Of a stretch of 64,000 nucleotides of DNA, positions 1 through 7,433 are shown one piece after another; position 1 is the first letter of the stretch; every line of letters starts with the position of its first letter. Below the pieces are notes generated by a model. That model was not told where the DNA came from, did not search any database, and was given only the letters and a program-made list of their open reading frames with translations. This DNA comes from Mycolicibacterium sphagni (lineage in GTDB: Bacteria > Actinomycetota > Actinomycetes > Mycobacteriales > Mycobacteriaceae), in contig NZ_VBSB01000008.1 of the NCBI RefSeq assembly GCF_013337765.1, positions 372,001-436,000 of the forward strand, written 5' to 3'. The position numbers and the translations under genes were made by a program.

Positions 1-400
1 TCGGGTTGCGCGCGTCGGCCTTCAGGGGTGTCGACGGCGCCAGCAGCCGCCAATCGACCGCTGCGTTGCACGGGTCATCCGCGGCCGCCAGCGTGGCGCC
101 GTACAACGTGCAGCCGGTGGGATGGTTGCCGGTGAAGAAGCGGGTGTCGACGTCGATCGTGCGCAGCCGGCCCTGGACGCCGAGCCGGATGATGGCCCAA
201 TCCCCCTGCTGCGCATGCCTGCGAGTCTCCCAGCCGTCGACGACCTCACCACGGAGGTCGAACGTGCCTGGCACGAAATTCGGTTCGGCCGGGTCGATCA
301 GCCGTTCCTTGAATCCGAACGATTCGTCACTGGCGGCGACGACGCTGCCGCCCACGGCGCGGCAGGCCAGGTCCAGACCCGCGTCCCGTTCGATCGTCAT
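1..400 (-). CDS. alc: Allantoicase, N-terminal part (runs off left edge)
   Basis: Allantoicase hydrolyses allantoate to ureidoglycolate and urea, the step after allantoinase. About 133 residues are visible from the ATG at 400; the rest lies outside the window. The sequence shows family-typical stretches: a Gly-Gly-Ser-Val-Val-Ala-Ala segment near residue 18, a DGWETRR motif near residue 60, WAIIRLG near residue 73 and DVDTRFFTGN near residue 87. Its ATG overlaps the stop of the racemase-family gene by 4 nt (ATGA), so it is the distal gene of the ureide operon. The pairing with allantoinase makes the call firm despite the truncation. Confidence 0.88.
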   Translation of the reverse strand, partial: MTIERDAGLDLACRAVGGSVVAASDESFGFKERLIDPAEPNFVPGTFDLRGEVVDGWETRRHAQQGDWAIIRLGVQGRLRTIDVDTRFFTGNHPTGCTLYGATLAAADDPCNAAVDWRLLAPSTPLKADARNP

Positions 401-1143
401 AGGTCCAGCGCCTTCGATAGTGGCCAATGCGTGCGCGCGTTGGCCGGTCCTGGTGCGTACACCCCGGCCTTGCTGGTCGACAAGCCCAACCCGACCAGCA
501 TCTGGGCCAGGCCGACCGCCGCGGCCACCCCGTCGACAGCGGGTACGCCCAGCGCATCGGTGATCGCCCCGGTCACCCCGGCCATGCCCGCGCAGCCCAG
601 GCAGATCACATCGGCGCCGTCCTCGCTCACCGCACGTTCGGCTTCGGCGACGATGGCTTTGACGGCGCCTGCCGGATCCGCGTCGACCTCCGCGGTCCCC
701 AACCCGCACGCCCGCACCGAAGCACAGTGCGCCGCAAGCCCGGCCAGCAACAACCGGTCCTCGATCGGGGCGATCGACCGGGCCAGTGTGGTCACCACGG
801 AGAACCGCCTGCCGATCAGATGGGCGACGTGGGCGGCGGATTCGGCGATGTCGAGCACGGGAACCTGCAGCATCTCCTGCAGCGCGTCCTTGCCGTGCTC
901 GCCGAAGCCCGCCAACACCACGGCGTCGGCATCGAAGGTCCCGTTGGCCAACCGGCCCGCGACGACGTCCATCACCCCGACCGCGGACAGATAGCTCTCT
1001 GCTGCGGAGTCGATGGCAACCGCCCCGAAACTCGGCTCCGTGGTGTGGATTTCGGTTCCGGGTGCGGCGGCTGCCCGAGCTGCCGCGTCGATTTCGGCGC
1101 TCATCGTCGCCGACGTGTTGGGGTTGAGCACCAGGATCTTCAT
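397..1143 (-). CDS. Asp/Glu/hydantoin racemase family protein (putative allantoin racemase)
   Basis: This 248-residue protein belongs to the Asp/Glu/hydantoin racemase family. Known members of the hydantoin/allantoin branch interconvert enantiomers so that a stereospecific allantoinase can use both. The N-terminus (MKILVLNPNT) and the second-half LGCAGM motif with Cys184 are typical. The first catalytic cysteine, expected in an ACFGDPG-like motif, is absent: here the motif is AGFGEHG with Gly79. Canonical two-base racemisation is therefore doubtful. It sits between allantoinase and allantoicase with ATGA overlaps on both sides, so a role in ureide breakdown is likely even if the chemistry differs. 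Confidence 0.8.
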   Translation of the reverse strand: MKILVLNPNTSATMSAEIDAAARAAAAPGTEIHTTEPSFGAVAIDSAAESYLSAVGVMDVVAGRLANGTFDADAVVLAGFGEHGKDALQEMLQVPVLDIAESAAHVAHLIGRRFSVVTTLARSIAPIEDRLLLAGLAAHCASVRACGLGTAEVDADPAGAVKAIVAEAERAVSEDGADVICLGCAGMAGVTGAITDALGVPAVDGVAAAVGLAQMLVGLGLSTSKAGVYAPGPANARTHWPLSKALDL

Positions 1144-2486
1144 GCGGGCTCCCGTACCCCTGCGCAGAGCAGCTCGCCTCGGGTGTTCTCGTCCACCACC
1201 CGGCCGCCGCGCCACATCTGGCGCACCGCGCCGGTCAGTTCGACGCCTTCGTATGGCGTGAGCGGATGCCGGTGATGTAGTTCGTCGCCGCGCACCACCC
1301 ATGCCGCGTCGGGGTCGAACACACAGAAGTCGGCCCGCCGGCCGGCGGTGATCACGCCACGGTCGGTCAGGCCGGCCAGCGCGGCGGGTGCCTGCGCCAT
1401 CCACCGGCACACGTCGGGCAGCCCGAAACCGGCGCGCACGGCCTGCGTCCACAGCGCGGGCAGCGCGATCTGCAACGAGCTGATACCGCCGAAGGCCCGG
1501 CCGAAGTCGCCGCCGTGCAGATCCTTGTGTTCCGGGGCGCACGGTGAGTGGTCGGAGACCACCATGTCCAGGGTGCCGTCGGCCAGCGCAGCCCAGAGCA
1601 GGGAACGGTTCTCCTCACCGCGAATGGGCGGGCACGCGGCGAAGACCGTGCCGCCGTCGGGGATGCTCTGGGCGGCGAAAGTCAGGTAGTGCGGACACGT
1701 TTCGGCGGTCACGGGCAACCCCGCTCGCTTGGCCTCGGCGATCAGCGGCAGCGTGGCCGCGCTGGAGACGTGCACGATGTGGGCCCGAGCACCGGTGTCG
1801 GCGACGGCGTCGAGCACGATCCGCACCGCATCCTGCTCGACGGCGTCGGGCCGCGACCGCAGGAAGTCGCCGTAGTCGCGGCCCGCTGCCGGTGGGCAGC
1901 CGGCCAGCACCCTTGCGCTCTCGGCGTGTACCAGCAGCACCGAATCAAGTTCGGCGACAACAGCCATCGCCGCCCTGAACTCGGCCACGTCGAGCGGCGG
2001 GAAGTTCGGGTTACCCGACTCCGAGAGAAAACACTTGAACCCGAGCACCCCGGCGCTGGTGAGTTCGCCGAAGGACCCGAGGTTGTCGGGCACGACGCCG
2101 CCCCAGAACCCGGTGTCGACGTGACACACCCCGGCCGCCACCGAGCGTTTGGCGTCCAGTGCGGCCACCGTCGTCGTCACCGGGTCACTGTCCAGCGGCA
2201 TGTCCACGACGGTGGTGATACCGCCGGCCAGCGCCGCCGCGGTTGCGGTGGCGAAGCCCTCCCAGTCCGTACCCGGATCGTTGATGTGCACGTGAGTGTC
2301 CACTAGGCCGGGTAGCAGCACGACACCGGACTCCAGGACGGTTTGCGCGGCGCAGCCCAGATCGGCACCGATATCGCCGACGACGCGGATCATCCCGTCC
2401 GCCAGGCCGATTGCGGCGGGCCGGACGATGCCGTCGATCACCGCGCGCTGCGCGCGAATGACGTGCTCGACGGCGGGCCCGCTCAC
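1140..2486 (-). CDS. allB: Allantoinase
   Basis: Allantoinase opens the hydantoin ring of allantoin to give allantoate. The 448-residue protein has the amidohydrolase metal set: His65 and His67 in DTHVHIN, Lys150 (the carboxylated lysine) in GFKCFLS, His186 in VHAES, His238 in VHVSS and Asp311 in SDHSPC. The VVDMPLDS segment near residue 92 is more like allantoinases than dihydropyrimidinases. It starts at GTG 2486, overlapping the upstream stop (GTGA), and its own stop overlaps the racemase ATG. A hydantoinase activity cannot be excluded from sequence, but the neighbouring allantoicase supports allantoin as substrate. Confidence 0.9.
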   Translation of the reverse strand: MSGPAVEHVIRAQRAVIDGIVRPAAIGLADGMIRVVGDIGADLGCAAQTVLESGVVLLPGLVDTHVHINDPGTDWEGFATATAAALAGGITTVVDMPLDSDPVTTTVAALDAKRSVAAGVCHVDTGFWGGVVPDNLGSFGELTSAGVLGFKCFLSESGNPNFPPLDVAEFRAAMAVVAELDSVLLVHAESARVLAGCPPAAGRDYGDFLRSRPDAVEQDAVRIVLDAVADTGARAHIVHVSSAATLPLIAEAKRAGLPVTAETCPHYLTFAAQSIPDGGTVFAACPPIRGEENRSLLWAALADGTLDMVVSDHSPCAPEHKDLHGGDFGRAFGGISSLQIALPALWTQAVRAGFGLPDVCRWMAQAPAALAGLTDRGVITAGRRADFCVFDPDAAWVVRGDELHHRHPLTPYEGVELTGAVRQMWRGGRVVDENTRGELLCAGVREPA

Positions 2487-3316
2487 CGCGGACGCACCGG
2501 ACCGAACCGCTCATCGAGCCGCTGGGTCAGTTCCGGCCAGACGTGCGGGTCGTGGCCGGGAACCAGCTCGTACCCCTTTTCGCTGGCCAGCTTCTTCAGC
2601 CGCCGGATCGGCTCCACCGTTTCGGCCGGGTCGACATCGATGAACCCGCCGATCGGCAGCTCGTGCTCGATGTTCTCGGTCAGATCCGCCGCGTCGAACG
2701 CGAACACGAAACCGCCGCCGCCGACACTCGAATCGAGTTCCACGACGAAGCTCTGGTGCCCCGGTGTGTGCCCGTAGGTGGGCACCGCGGTGATACCCGG
2801 CGCGATCTCGGCCTCACCATCGGCCAGCACCCAGTCGATCCGCGGATCGTCGAAGTCGACCCGGACGATCGCATGTCGTTCCGGCTCGGGATGATTCGAC
2901 AACCCGTACTCCAGCTCGCGGCGCTGCGCATGCACCGGCACCTTGCCCGCGAACAGCTTCACGCCGCCGGCATGGTCGTGGTGCAGATGCGACAGCGCCA
3001 CGAGGTGGATGTCGTCGACCTCGATGCCGATGTCGTGCAACGACTCCTCGATCGGCTCGCCCGGTCCTGGGAGCACCGGGATGTACTCGACGGTCGGGAA
3101 GAACCGCCGGTACAGCGCCGGATCACGGATCAGCGCGGTGTTGAAGCCCGTGTCGAGCAACACCCAGCCGCCATCGGTCTGCAGCAGCACACCCGGCACG
3201 GGCTCGCGCATCCGTAGCTCCGGTGGCGACCCGTACACCGACACCGATTTGGGCAGTTCCTCCCAGCCCAGCGTCAGCAGGACGATGCGCCGAACTTTTC
3301 CGTCTCCCAGGACCAT
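2483..3316 (-). CDS. Metallo-beta-lactamase-fold hydrolase
   Basis: The protein (277 residues from ATG 3316) is an MBL-fold metal hydrolase. It carries the HxHxDH zinc motif at 110-115 (HLHHDH), a TYGHTPGHQS segment with the next histidine ligand, an FAFDAADL segment with the bridging aspartate, and a C-terminal PGHDPHVW with the last histidine. The overall layout resembles the lactonase-like branch (N-acyl-homoserine lactonase type). It lies 5 nt behind the substrate-binding protein gene and overlaps allantoinase, so its substrate is probably a ureide, lactone or amide entering through the same importer. No specific reaction can be assigned. Confidence 0.75.
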   Translation of the reverse strand: MVLGDGKVRRIVLLTLGWEELPKSVSVYGSPPELRMREPVPGVLLQTDGGWVLLDTGFNTALIRDPALYRRFFPTVEYIPVLPGPGEPIEESLHDIGIEVDDIHLVALSHLHHDHAGGVKLFAGKVPVHAQRRELEYGLSNHPEPERHAIVRVDFDDPRIDWVLADGEAEIAPGITAVPTYGHTPGHQSFVVELDSSVGGGGFVFAFDAADLTENIEHELPIGGFIDVDPAETVEPIRRLKKLASEKGYELVPGHDPHVWPELTQRLDERFGPVRPR

Positions 3317-3321
3317 TCCCG

Positions 3322-4905
3322 CTACCCGGCAGACAGTGCGGCAAGCCGCAGCGAGTTCGGGTTGGTGACCACGTGGGCCTGCTCGACGCCCTTCAGCCAC
3401 GGCTGGGTGACCATGAAGTCGTCCACGTCGGCGACGTTGAGCCAGCATCCGGTGGCCAGCGCGGCCGCGCCCGCATCAGAGAAGTCCTGATTCGAGCCCG
3501 ATACCAGACCCTTGGCCAAGGCGTCGGTGATCGGCGGAGACGTGCACCCCAGGTAGTTCAGGCCGGCGCCGGGATCCCAGGAGATGTGTCCCCAGGTATA
3601 CGGCGATGGCGCGTCCGGCCAACCCAGAAGGGCCACCAGGTCCGGTGCCGTCGACGCATCGGTGCCAACCCAGCCGAAGATCTCCGACGTCGGGTAGCTC
3701 TGCACCTTGACGTTGAGTCCCGCCGCGGCCAACTGGGTCTGGATCAGGTTGGTGACCAGCTGGTTGTCGGGGTTGGACGAGTCGTAGCCGACCGTCAGCG
3801 ACTTCTGGTCCGGCGGCAATGCGGCGACGAGCTTGGTCAGCGCCGAAGTATCATGGGGCACAGACTGTTTGGCGAACTCGGTCGGCAGCATGTTCGGCGG
3901 ATAGACCTGCTCGGCGACCTTGCCACGCCCGAAGTAGGTCTGCTTGACGATCGTGTCGATGTCGAGCGCCTGCAGCACCGCGTTTCGGTTCGCGGCATCG
4001 GTCAGCATCCCCTTCTTCGGGTTCACGTAGAGGATGTTCGACATCATCGTAGGCAGCGAGTAGTGGGAGTACTTGCTGTCGTTGAGGTACTGGCCGACCG
4101 CCGACGACGGCAGATCGTGCAGGATCGCGGCGATCTGGCCGTTGTTGAACTGCAGCTGCTGTGCGGACACGTCGGTGATGACCGGGATCTCGACCTTTTC
4201 GAAATAGGGCTTGGCGCCCCAGTAGTCGGGGAAGGCCTCGAGCGCGTAACGCGACCCGACCTCTGCCGCGGTCAGTGTGTAGGGACCGGTGCCCAGGTCG
4301 TGGTTGGTCAGGTACTGCTGGGCGTTGTCGGTACCGGCGTTCTTCTTCAGGCCCTCCGGGCTGAGCATGCGCGGGCCGTATGGGCACGCGAGGTAATCCA
4401 GGAACGCCGAGTTCGGACCTTTGAGAGTGATGGTGACCGCGTGATCGCCCTGTGTCGTCACTGATTCGATGTCGGACACCATGTATGCAGGGCCTTGGTT
4501 GACGGCGGCCCGACGGTCGAACGACGCCTTGACCGCGTCAGCGGTGAAGGGTGTCCCGTCGTGGAACTTCACGCCCTCACGGAGCTTTAACGTGAACACC
4601 TTGTGGTCTGGTGATTCCGTCCATTCGGTGGCGAGCAGCGGTTCGATCTCCGGCTTGGCCGATCCGCCCTTGTACTGCAGCAGCCCCTCATAGGTGTTGG
4701 TGGTCAGCAACAACCCCTGGCCGGCGTAGAAGATGTCGGGGTCCGGCGGCTGGCCGGGATCCTGCAGGAACGACAGGTGCAGAACCTTGTCGGTCGGTGC
4801 GGCATTCGGTGTGCCGCCAGACGAATTGGACCCGCCACCGCACGCGGAGGCGACGAGCAGGACCGCGGCACCGGCGGCCAGTACACCGAGCGGGCGAAAC
4901 TTCAT
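3322..4905 (-). CDS. ABC transporter substrate-binding lipoprotein (family 5, peptide/nickel type)
   Basis: This 527-residue protein is the extracytoplasmic solute receptor of the import system encoded next to it. The N-terminus is a lipoprotein signal peptide ending in the lipobox VASAC near residue 22, followed by a Gly/Ser linker. The body matches SBP family 5: EGLLQY near residue 76, FTLKLREGVKFHDGTPF near residue 105, and the GTGPYTL segment. Family 5 proteins usually bind oligopeptides, nickel complexes or other small amphiphiles. Operon context with allantoinase and allantoicase suggests a ureide or related nitrogen compound, which is inference only. Confidence 0.88.
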   Translation of the reverse strand: MKFRPLGVLAAGAAVLLVASACGGGSNSSGGTPNAAPTDKVLHLSFLQDPGQPPDPDIFYAGQGLLLTTNTYEGLLQYKGGSAKPEIEPLLATEWTESPDHKVFTLKLREGVKFHDGTPFTADAVKASFDRRAAVNQGPAYMVSDIESVTTQGDHAVTITLKGPNSAFLDYLACPYGPRMLSPEGLKKNAGTDNAQQYLTNHDLGTGPYTLTAAEVGSRYALEAFPDYWGAKPYFEKVEIPVITDVSAQQLQFNNGQIAAILHDLPSSAVGQYLNDSKYSHYSLPTMMSNILYVNPKKGMLTDAANRNAVLQALDIDTIVKQTYFGRGKVAEQVYPPNMLPTEFAKQSVPHDTSALTKLVAALPPDQKSLTVGYDSSNPDNQLVTNLIQTQLAAAGLNVKVQSYPTSEIFGWVGTDASTAPDLVALLGWPDAPSPYTWGHISWDPGAGLNYLGCTSPPITDALAKGLVSGSNQDFSDAGAAALATGCWLNVADVDDFMVTQPWLKGVEQAHVVTNPNSLRLAALSAG

Positions 4906-5543
4906 CGGGAGGCTCCTTCGAGGGCGGGCGTTGCGAGCCGCTCAAAGGCGGCAATGATCTCGTCGCCGGTGCGCATCGCGCCGGCCTGTAGGTACTCCAT
5001 AGCGTCCAGTGCGGCATCGTGCCGGTACTGGGACGAGCCGCCGACACAGTCGGTCACCACCCGGACGTAGAAGTCCCGCTGGTGCGCGTCAGCGAAGGTG
5101 TAGTGCACACACACGTCGGTCAGCCCGCCGATCAGGATCAGCGTGTCAGCCTTGAGCCCGGACAGCACGATCTCGAATTCCGTTCCGATGAAGCCGGAAT
5201 AGCGCCTCTTGACGATGTGGAACTCGTGGTTGGGCCCGTTGAAATCGGGCAACAGCCGCGGGTGCAGCGGGGTGCCGCGCCTGCCCTCGACGCAGTGTTC
5301 TCCTTCGTTGCCGTCCAGTTCCCGACCGAAGTCGATGCCGCTGGGCCGGTGAACTTCCTGGAAGAACACGATGGGGATGCCCGAGGCGCGGGCGGCGGCG
5401 ATGAGCCGCTCGGCGATCTCGATCCGCTCGTCGTAGCCGGGCATGTGTTCGATGCCCATCTCGTCGGCGGGCATGCCGCCGCTCTCTTGCATATCGACGA
5501 CGACCAGAACGGGGTTGCCCACGATCAGTGGCTGTTTCGGCAC
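4902..5543 (-). CDS. Cysteine hydrolase, isochorismatase-like family
   Basis: This 213-residue protein has the cysteine-hydrolase triad of the isochorismatase-like fold: Asp17 in VVVDMQE, Lys112 in HIVKRRYSGF, and the nucleophile Cys145 in GGLTDVCVHYT. Relatives hydrolyse amide or carbamoyl bonds (nicotinamide, N-carbamoylsarcosine, ureidoacrylate, oxamate). GTG 5543 is preceded by an AGGAGG sequence 9 nt upstream. It sits between the permease and the binding protein in an allantoin operon, so a C-N hydrolase acting on a ureide or its breakdown product is plausible. The substrate is unresolved. Confidence 0.82.
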   Translation of the reverse strand: MPKQPLIVGNPVLVVVDMQESGGMPADEMGIEHMPGYDERIEIAERLIAAARASGIPIVFFQEVHRPSGIDFGRELDGNEGEHCVEGRRGTPLHPRLLPDFNGPNHEFHIVKRRYSGFIGTEFEIVLSGLKADTLILIGGLTDVCVHYTFADAHQRDFYVRVVTDCVGGSSQYRHDAALDAMEYLQAGAMRTGDEIIAAFERLATPALEGASR

Positions 5544-5548
5544 CTAAC

Positions 5549-6553
5549 TTATCCTCCTGTGACTGCGATGCGGGGGTCTGCGGCGGCCTGGAGAAGATCC
5601 ACGGCCGTATTGATGAAGACGTAGAGTGCGCCGAGCATCAGCGTCACGCCGGCGATCGCCGGGAAATCGGCAACCGGGATGCTCTGGGCGATGTACTGAC
5701 CGATGCCCGGCCAGCCAAAGACCTGCTCGATGACCAGCACGCCGGAGAACATCAGCCCGATCTGCAGACCGGTCATCGACAACGACGACCCGATGCAGTT
5801 GCGCAGCACGTGTCCGGCCACAATCCGGCTCTCCGACAACCCTTTTGACCGTGCGGTGCGCACGTAGTCGCTGTCCATATCGGTGAGCAGGCTGGAACGC
5901 AGCACCCGGCCGACGGCCACTGCCGGGCCGAGCGCGATCACCAGCGCAGGCAGGATCAGGTGATGCAGCGCATCGGTGACGACATCGAAGCGCCCTGCCA
6001 GCAGCCCGTCGACGGTCAGCAGTCCGGTGGGCCCGGTCGGCGGGTTGCTGATGCCGGTGCGGCCGTTGGCCGGCACCCAGCCCAGCTTCTGGTAGAAGAC
6101 GATCAGCCCGAGGATGCCGAGCAGGAACATCGGCGCCGAGGCCCCGGTGAACAGGATCGCCCGCAGCACAGCCGATCCCCGCCACTTCAACGTGGTGCTG
6201 AAGGCCAGCAGAACAGCCAGCAGCAGCGCGATGACGATGCCGTAGAGCGCCAACTCCAGGGTCGCGGGGAAGAAACTTCCGAGGTCGGATGCGACGGGGT
6301 GGCGGGTCCGGTAGGACATCCCGAGGTCGCCGTGCACCGCCGCGACGAGGTAGTGCCAGAACTGGGTTGCGAGTGGGTCGTTGAGTCCCAGCGCTTCACG
6401 GCGTGCGGCGACCGCCGCGACCGAAGATTGGGCGCCCATCTGGGCCCTGACCGGATCGAGTGGCGAAATATGTTGCAGCACAAACATCACCGCGGTCAGT
6501 GCGACCAGGATGGCCACCATTGCCGCCAGGCGGGAGACTATGAAGGTTCTCAT
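5549..6553 (-). CDS. ABC transporter permease (DppB-like)
   Basis: This 334-residue membrane protein belongs to the DppB/OppB permease family. A first membrane helix (residues about 8-30) is followed by a periplasmic loop with the family's HISPLDPVRAQMG-like segment, then further hydrophobic helices. The cytoplasmic EAA-like loop reads VRTARSKGLSESRIVAGHVLRN. It forms the channel with the following permease and is energised by the fused ATPase. It lies 10 nt behind the second permease gene in the same operon. The transported solute is inferred only from neighbours. Confidence 0.88.
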   Translation of the reverse strand: MRTFIVSRLAAMVAILVALTAVMFVLQHISPLDPVRAQMGAQSSVAAVAARREALGLNDPLATQFWHYLVAAVHGDLGMSYRTRHPVASDLGSFFPATLELALYGIVIALLLAVLLAFSTTLKWRGSAVLRAILFTGASAPMFLLGILGLIVFYQKLGWVPANGRTGISNPPTGPTGLLTVDGLLAGRFDVVTDALHHLILPALVIALGPAVAVGRVLRSSLLTDMDSDYVRTARSKGLSESRIVAGHVLRNCIGSSLSMTGLQIGLMFSGVLVIEQVFGWPGIGQYIAQSIPVADFPAIAGVTLMLGALYVFINTAVDLLQAAADPRIAVTGG

Positions 6554-6563
6554 CGCCGGCCTC

Positions 6564-7433
6564 CTAGCTGGTCTTCATCAGGTTGCGCAGGCTGTCGCCG
6601 GCGATGTTGCCGATCACGGCCAGGACCAGCACCCCGAGGCCCGGCATGACCGGAACCCACCACTGCTGCAGGAAATAACTGAGGTTGCGGGCGGCGTCGG
6701 CGCCGAGCTCCGGAGCCGGCGCGGACTGGCCGAGGCCCAGGAACGACAGCGCCGCCAGCGTGAGGATCAGTGTCCCGAGGTCGAGGCTGGCGGCTACCAG
6801 CGCGTTGGGCACCGCCCCGGGCAGGAGGTGGCGCAGTGCGACCCGGAAGGAGCCGACACCGGCGAGTCGCGCGGCCTCGACGTGCGGACGCGCCGCCAGC
6901 CGCACGATCTCACCGCGAACGAGTCTGGCGTAGAACGGCCACCAGACGATCGACACGGCGATCAGAGTGTGGACGAAACCGGGCCCCAGCGCGGCGACGA
7001 CGGCGATCGCGAGGACCGGGGCGGGCAGCGACAGGAACCCGTCGGTGATCCGCATCAGGACCGAGTCCAGCCAGCCGCCGACCGCGCCCGCGATCAGCCC
7101 GACCAGACCACCGATGAGCAGCCCGACCCCGACCACCACGAGGGCGGCGAACCAACTCGACCGGACACCGAAAAGCACGCGGCTCAAGATGTCTCGGCCG
7201 ACGCTGTCGCTACCGAGGATGAAGCCCTCCTTGCCGGGTGCCTGCAGCGGCATGCCGACCGGGACCAGCGGGTCGTGCGGTGCGAGCACCGGGACCGCGA
7301 CGGCGATCAGGGTCACCAGCAGGATCAGTGACACGCCAAGCCAATTGAGGATGGTCGCACGGTCTCGCGGCAATGCCGCGATCCGCTTTTCACGGCTACT
7401 CAGCAGCCCGACGCTGGGTATGGCGATGGCCAT
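6564..7433 (-). CDS. ABC transporter permease (DppC-like)
   Basis: This 289-residue protein is the partner permease of DppC/OppC type. It has an N-terminal cytoplasmic stretch, a first helix near residues 30-50, the family motif LGSDSVGRDILSR near residue 92, and the EAA loop VEAARLAGVGSFRVALRHLLP near residue 184. Its ATG overlaps the ATPase stop by one base (TGATG), indicating coupled translation. Together with the upstream permease it should form the heterodimeric channel for the solute captured by the lipoprotein. Confidence 0.88.
   Translation of the reverse strand: MAIAIPSVGLLSSREKRIAALPRDRATILNWLGVSLILLVTLIAVAVPVLAPHDPLVPVGMPLQAPGKEGFILGSDSVGRDILSRVLFGVRSSWFAALVVVGVGLLIGGLVGLIAGAVGGWLDSVLMRITDGFLSLPAPVLAIAVVAALGPGFVHTLIAVSIVWWPFYARLVRGEIVRLAARPHVEAARLAGVGSFRVALRHLLPGAVPNALVAASLDLGTLILTLAALSFLGLGQSAPAPELGADAARNLSYFLQQWWVPVMPGLGVLVLAVIGNIAGDSLRNLMKTS

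Noticed and set aside
3223..4464. Plus-strand open frame of about 413 codons opposite the substrate-binding lipoprotein
   Set aside because: No domain; its length is a by-product of GC-rich codons on the other strand.
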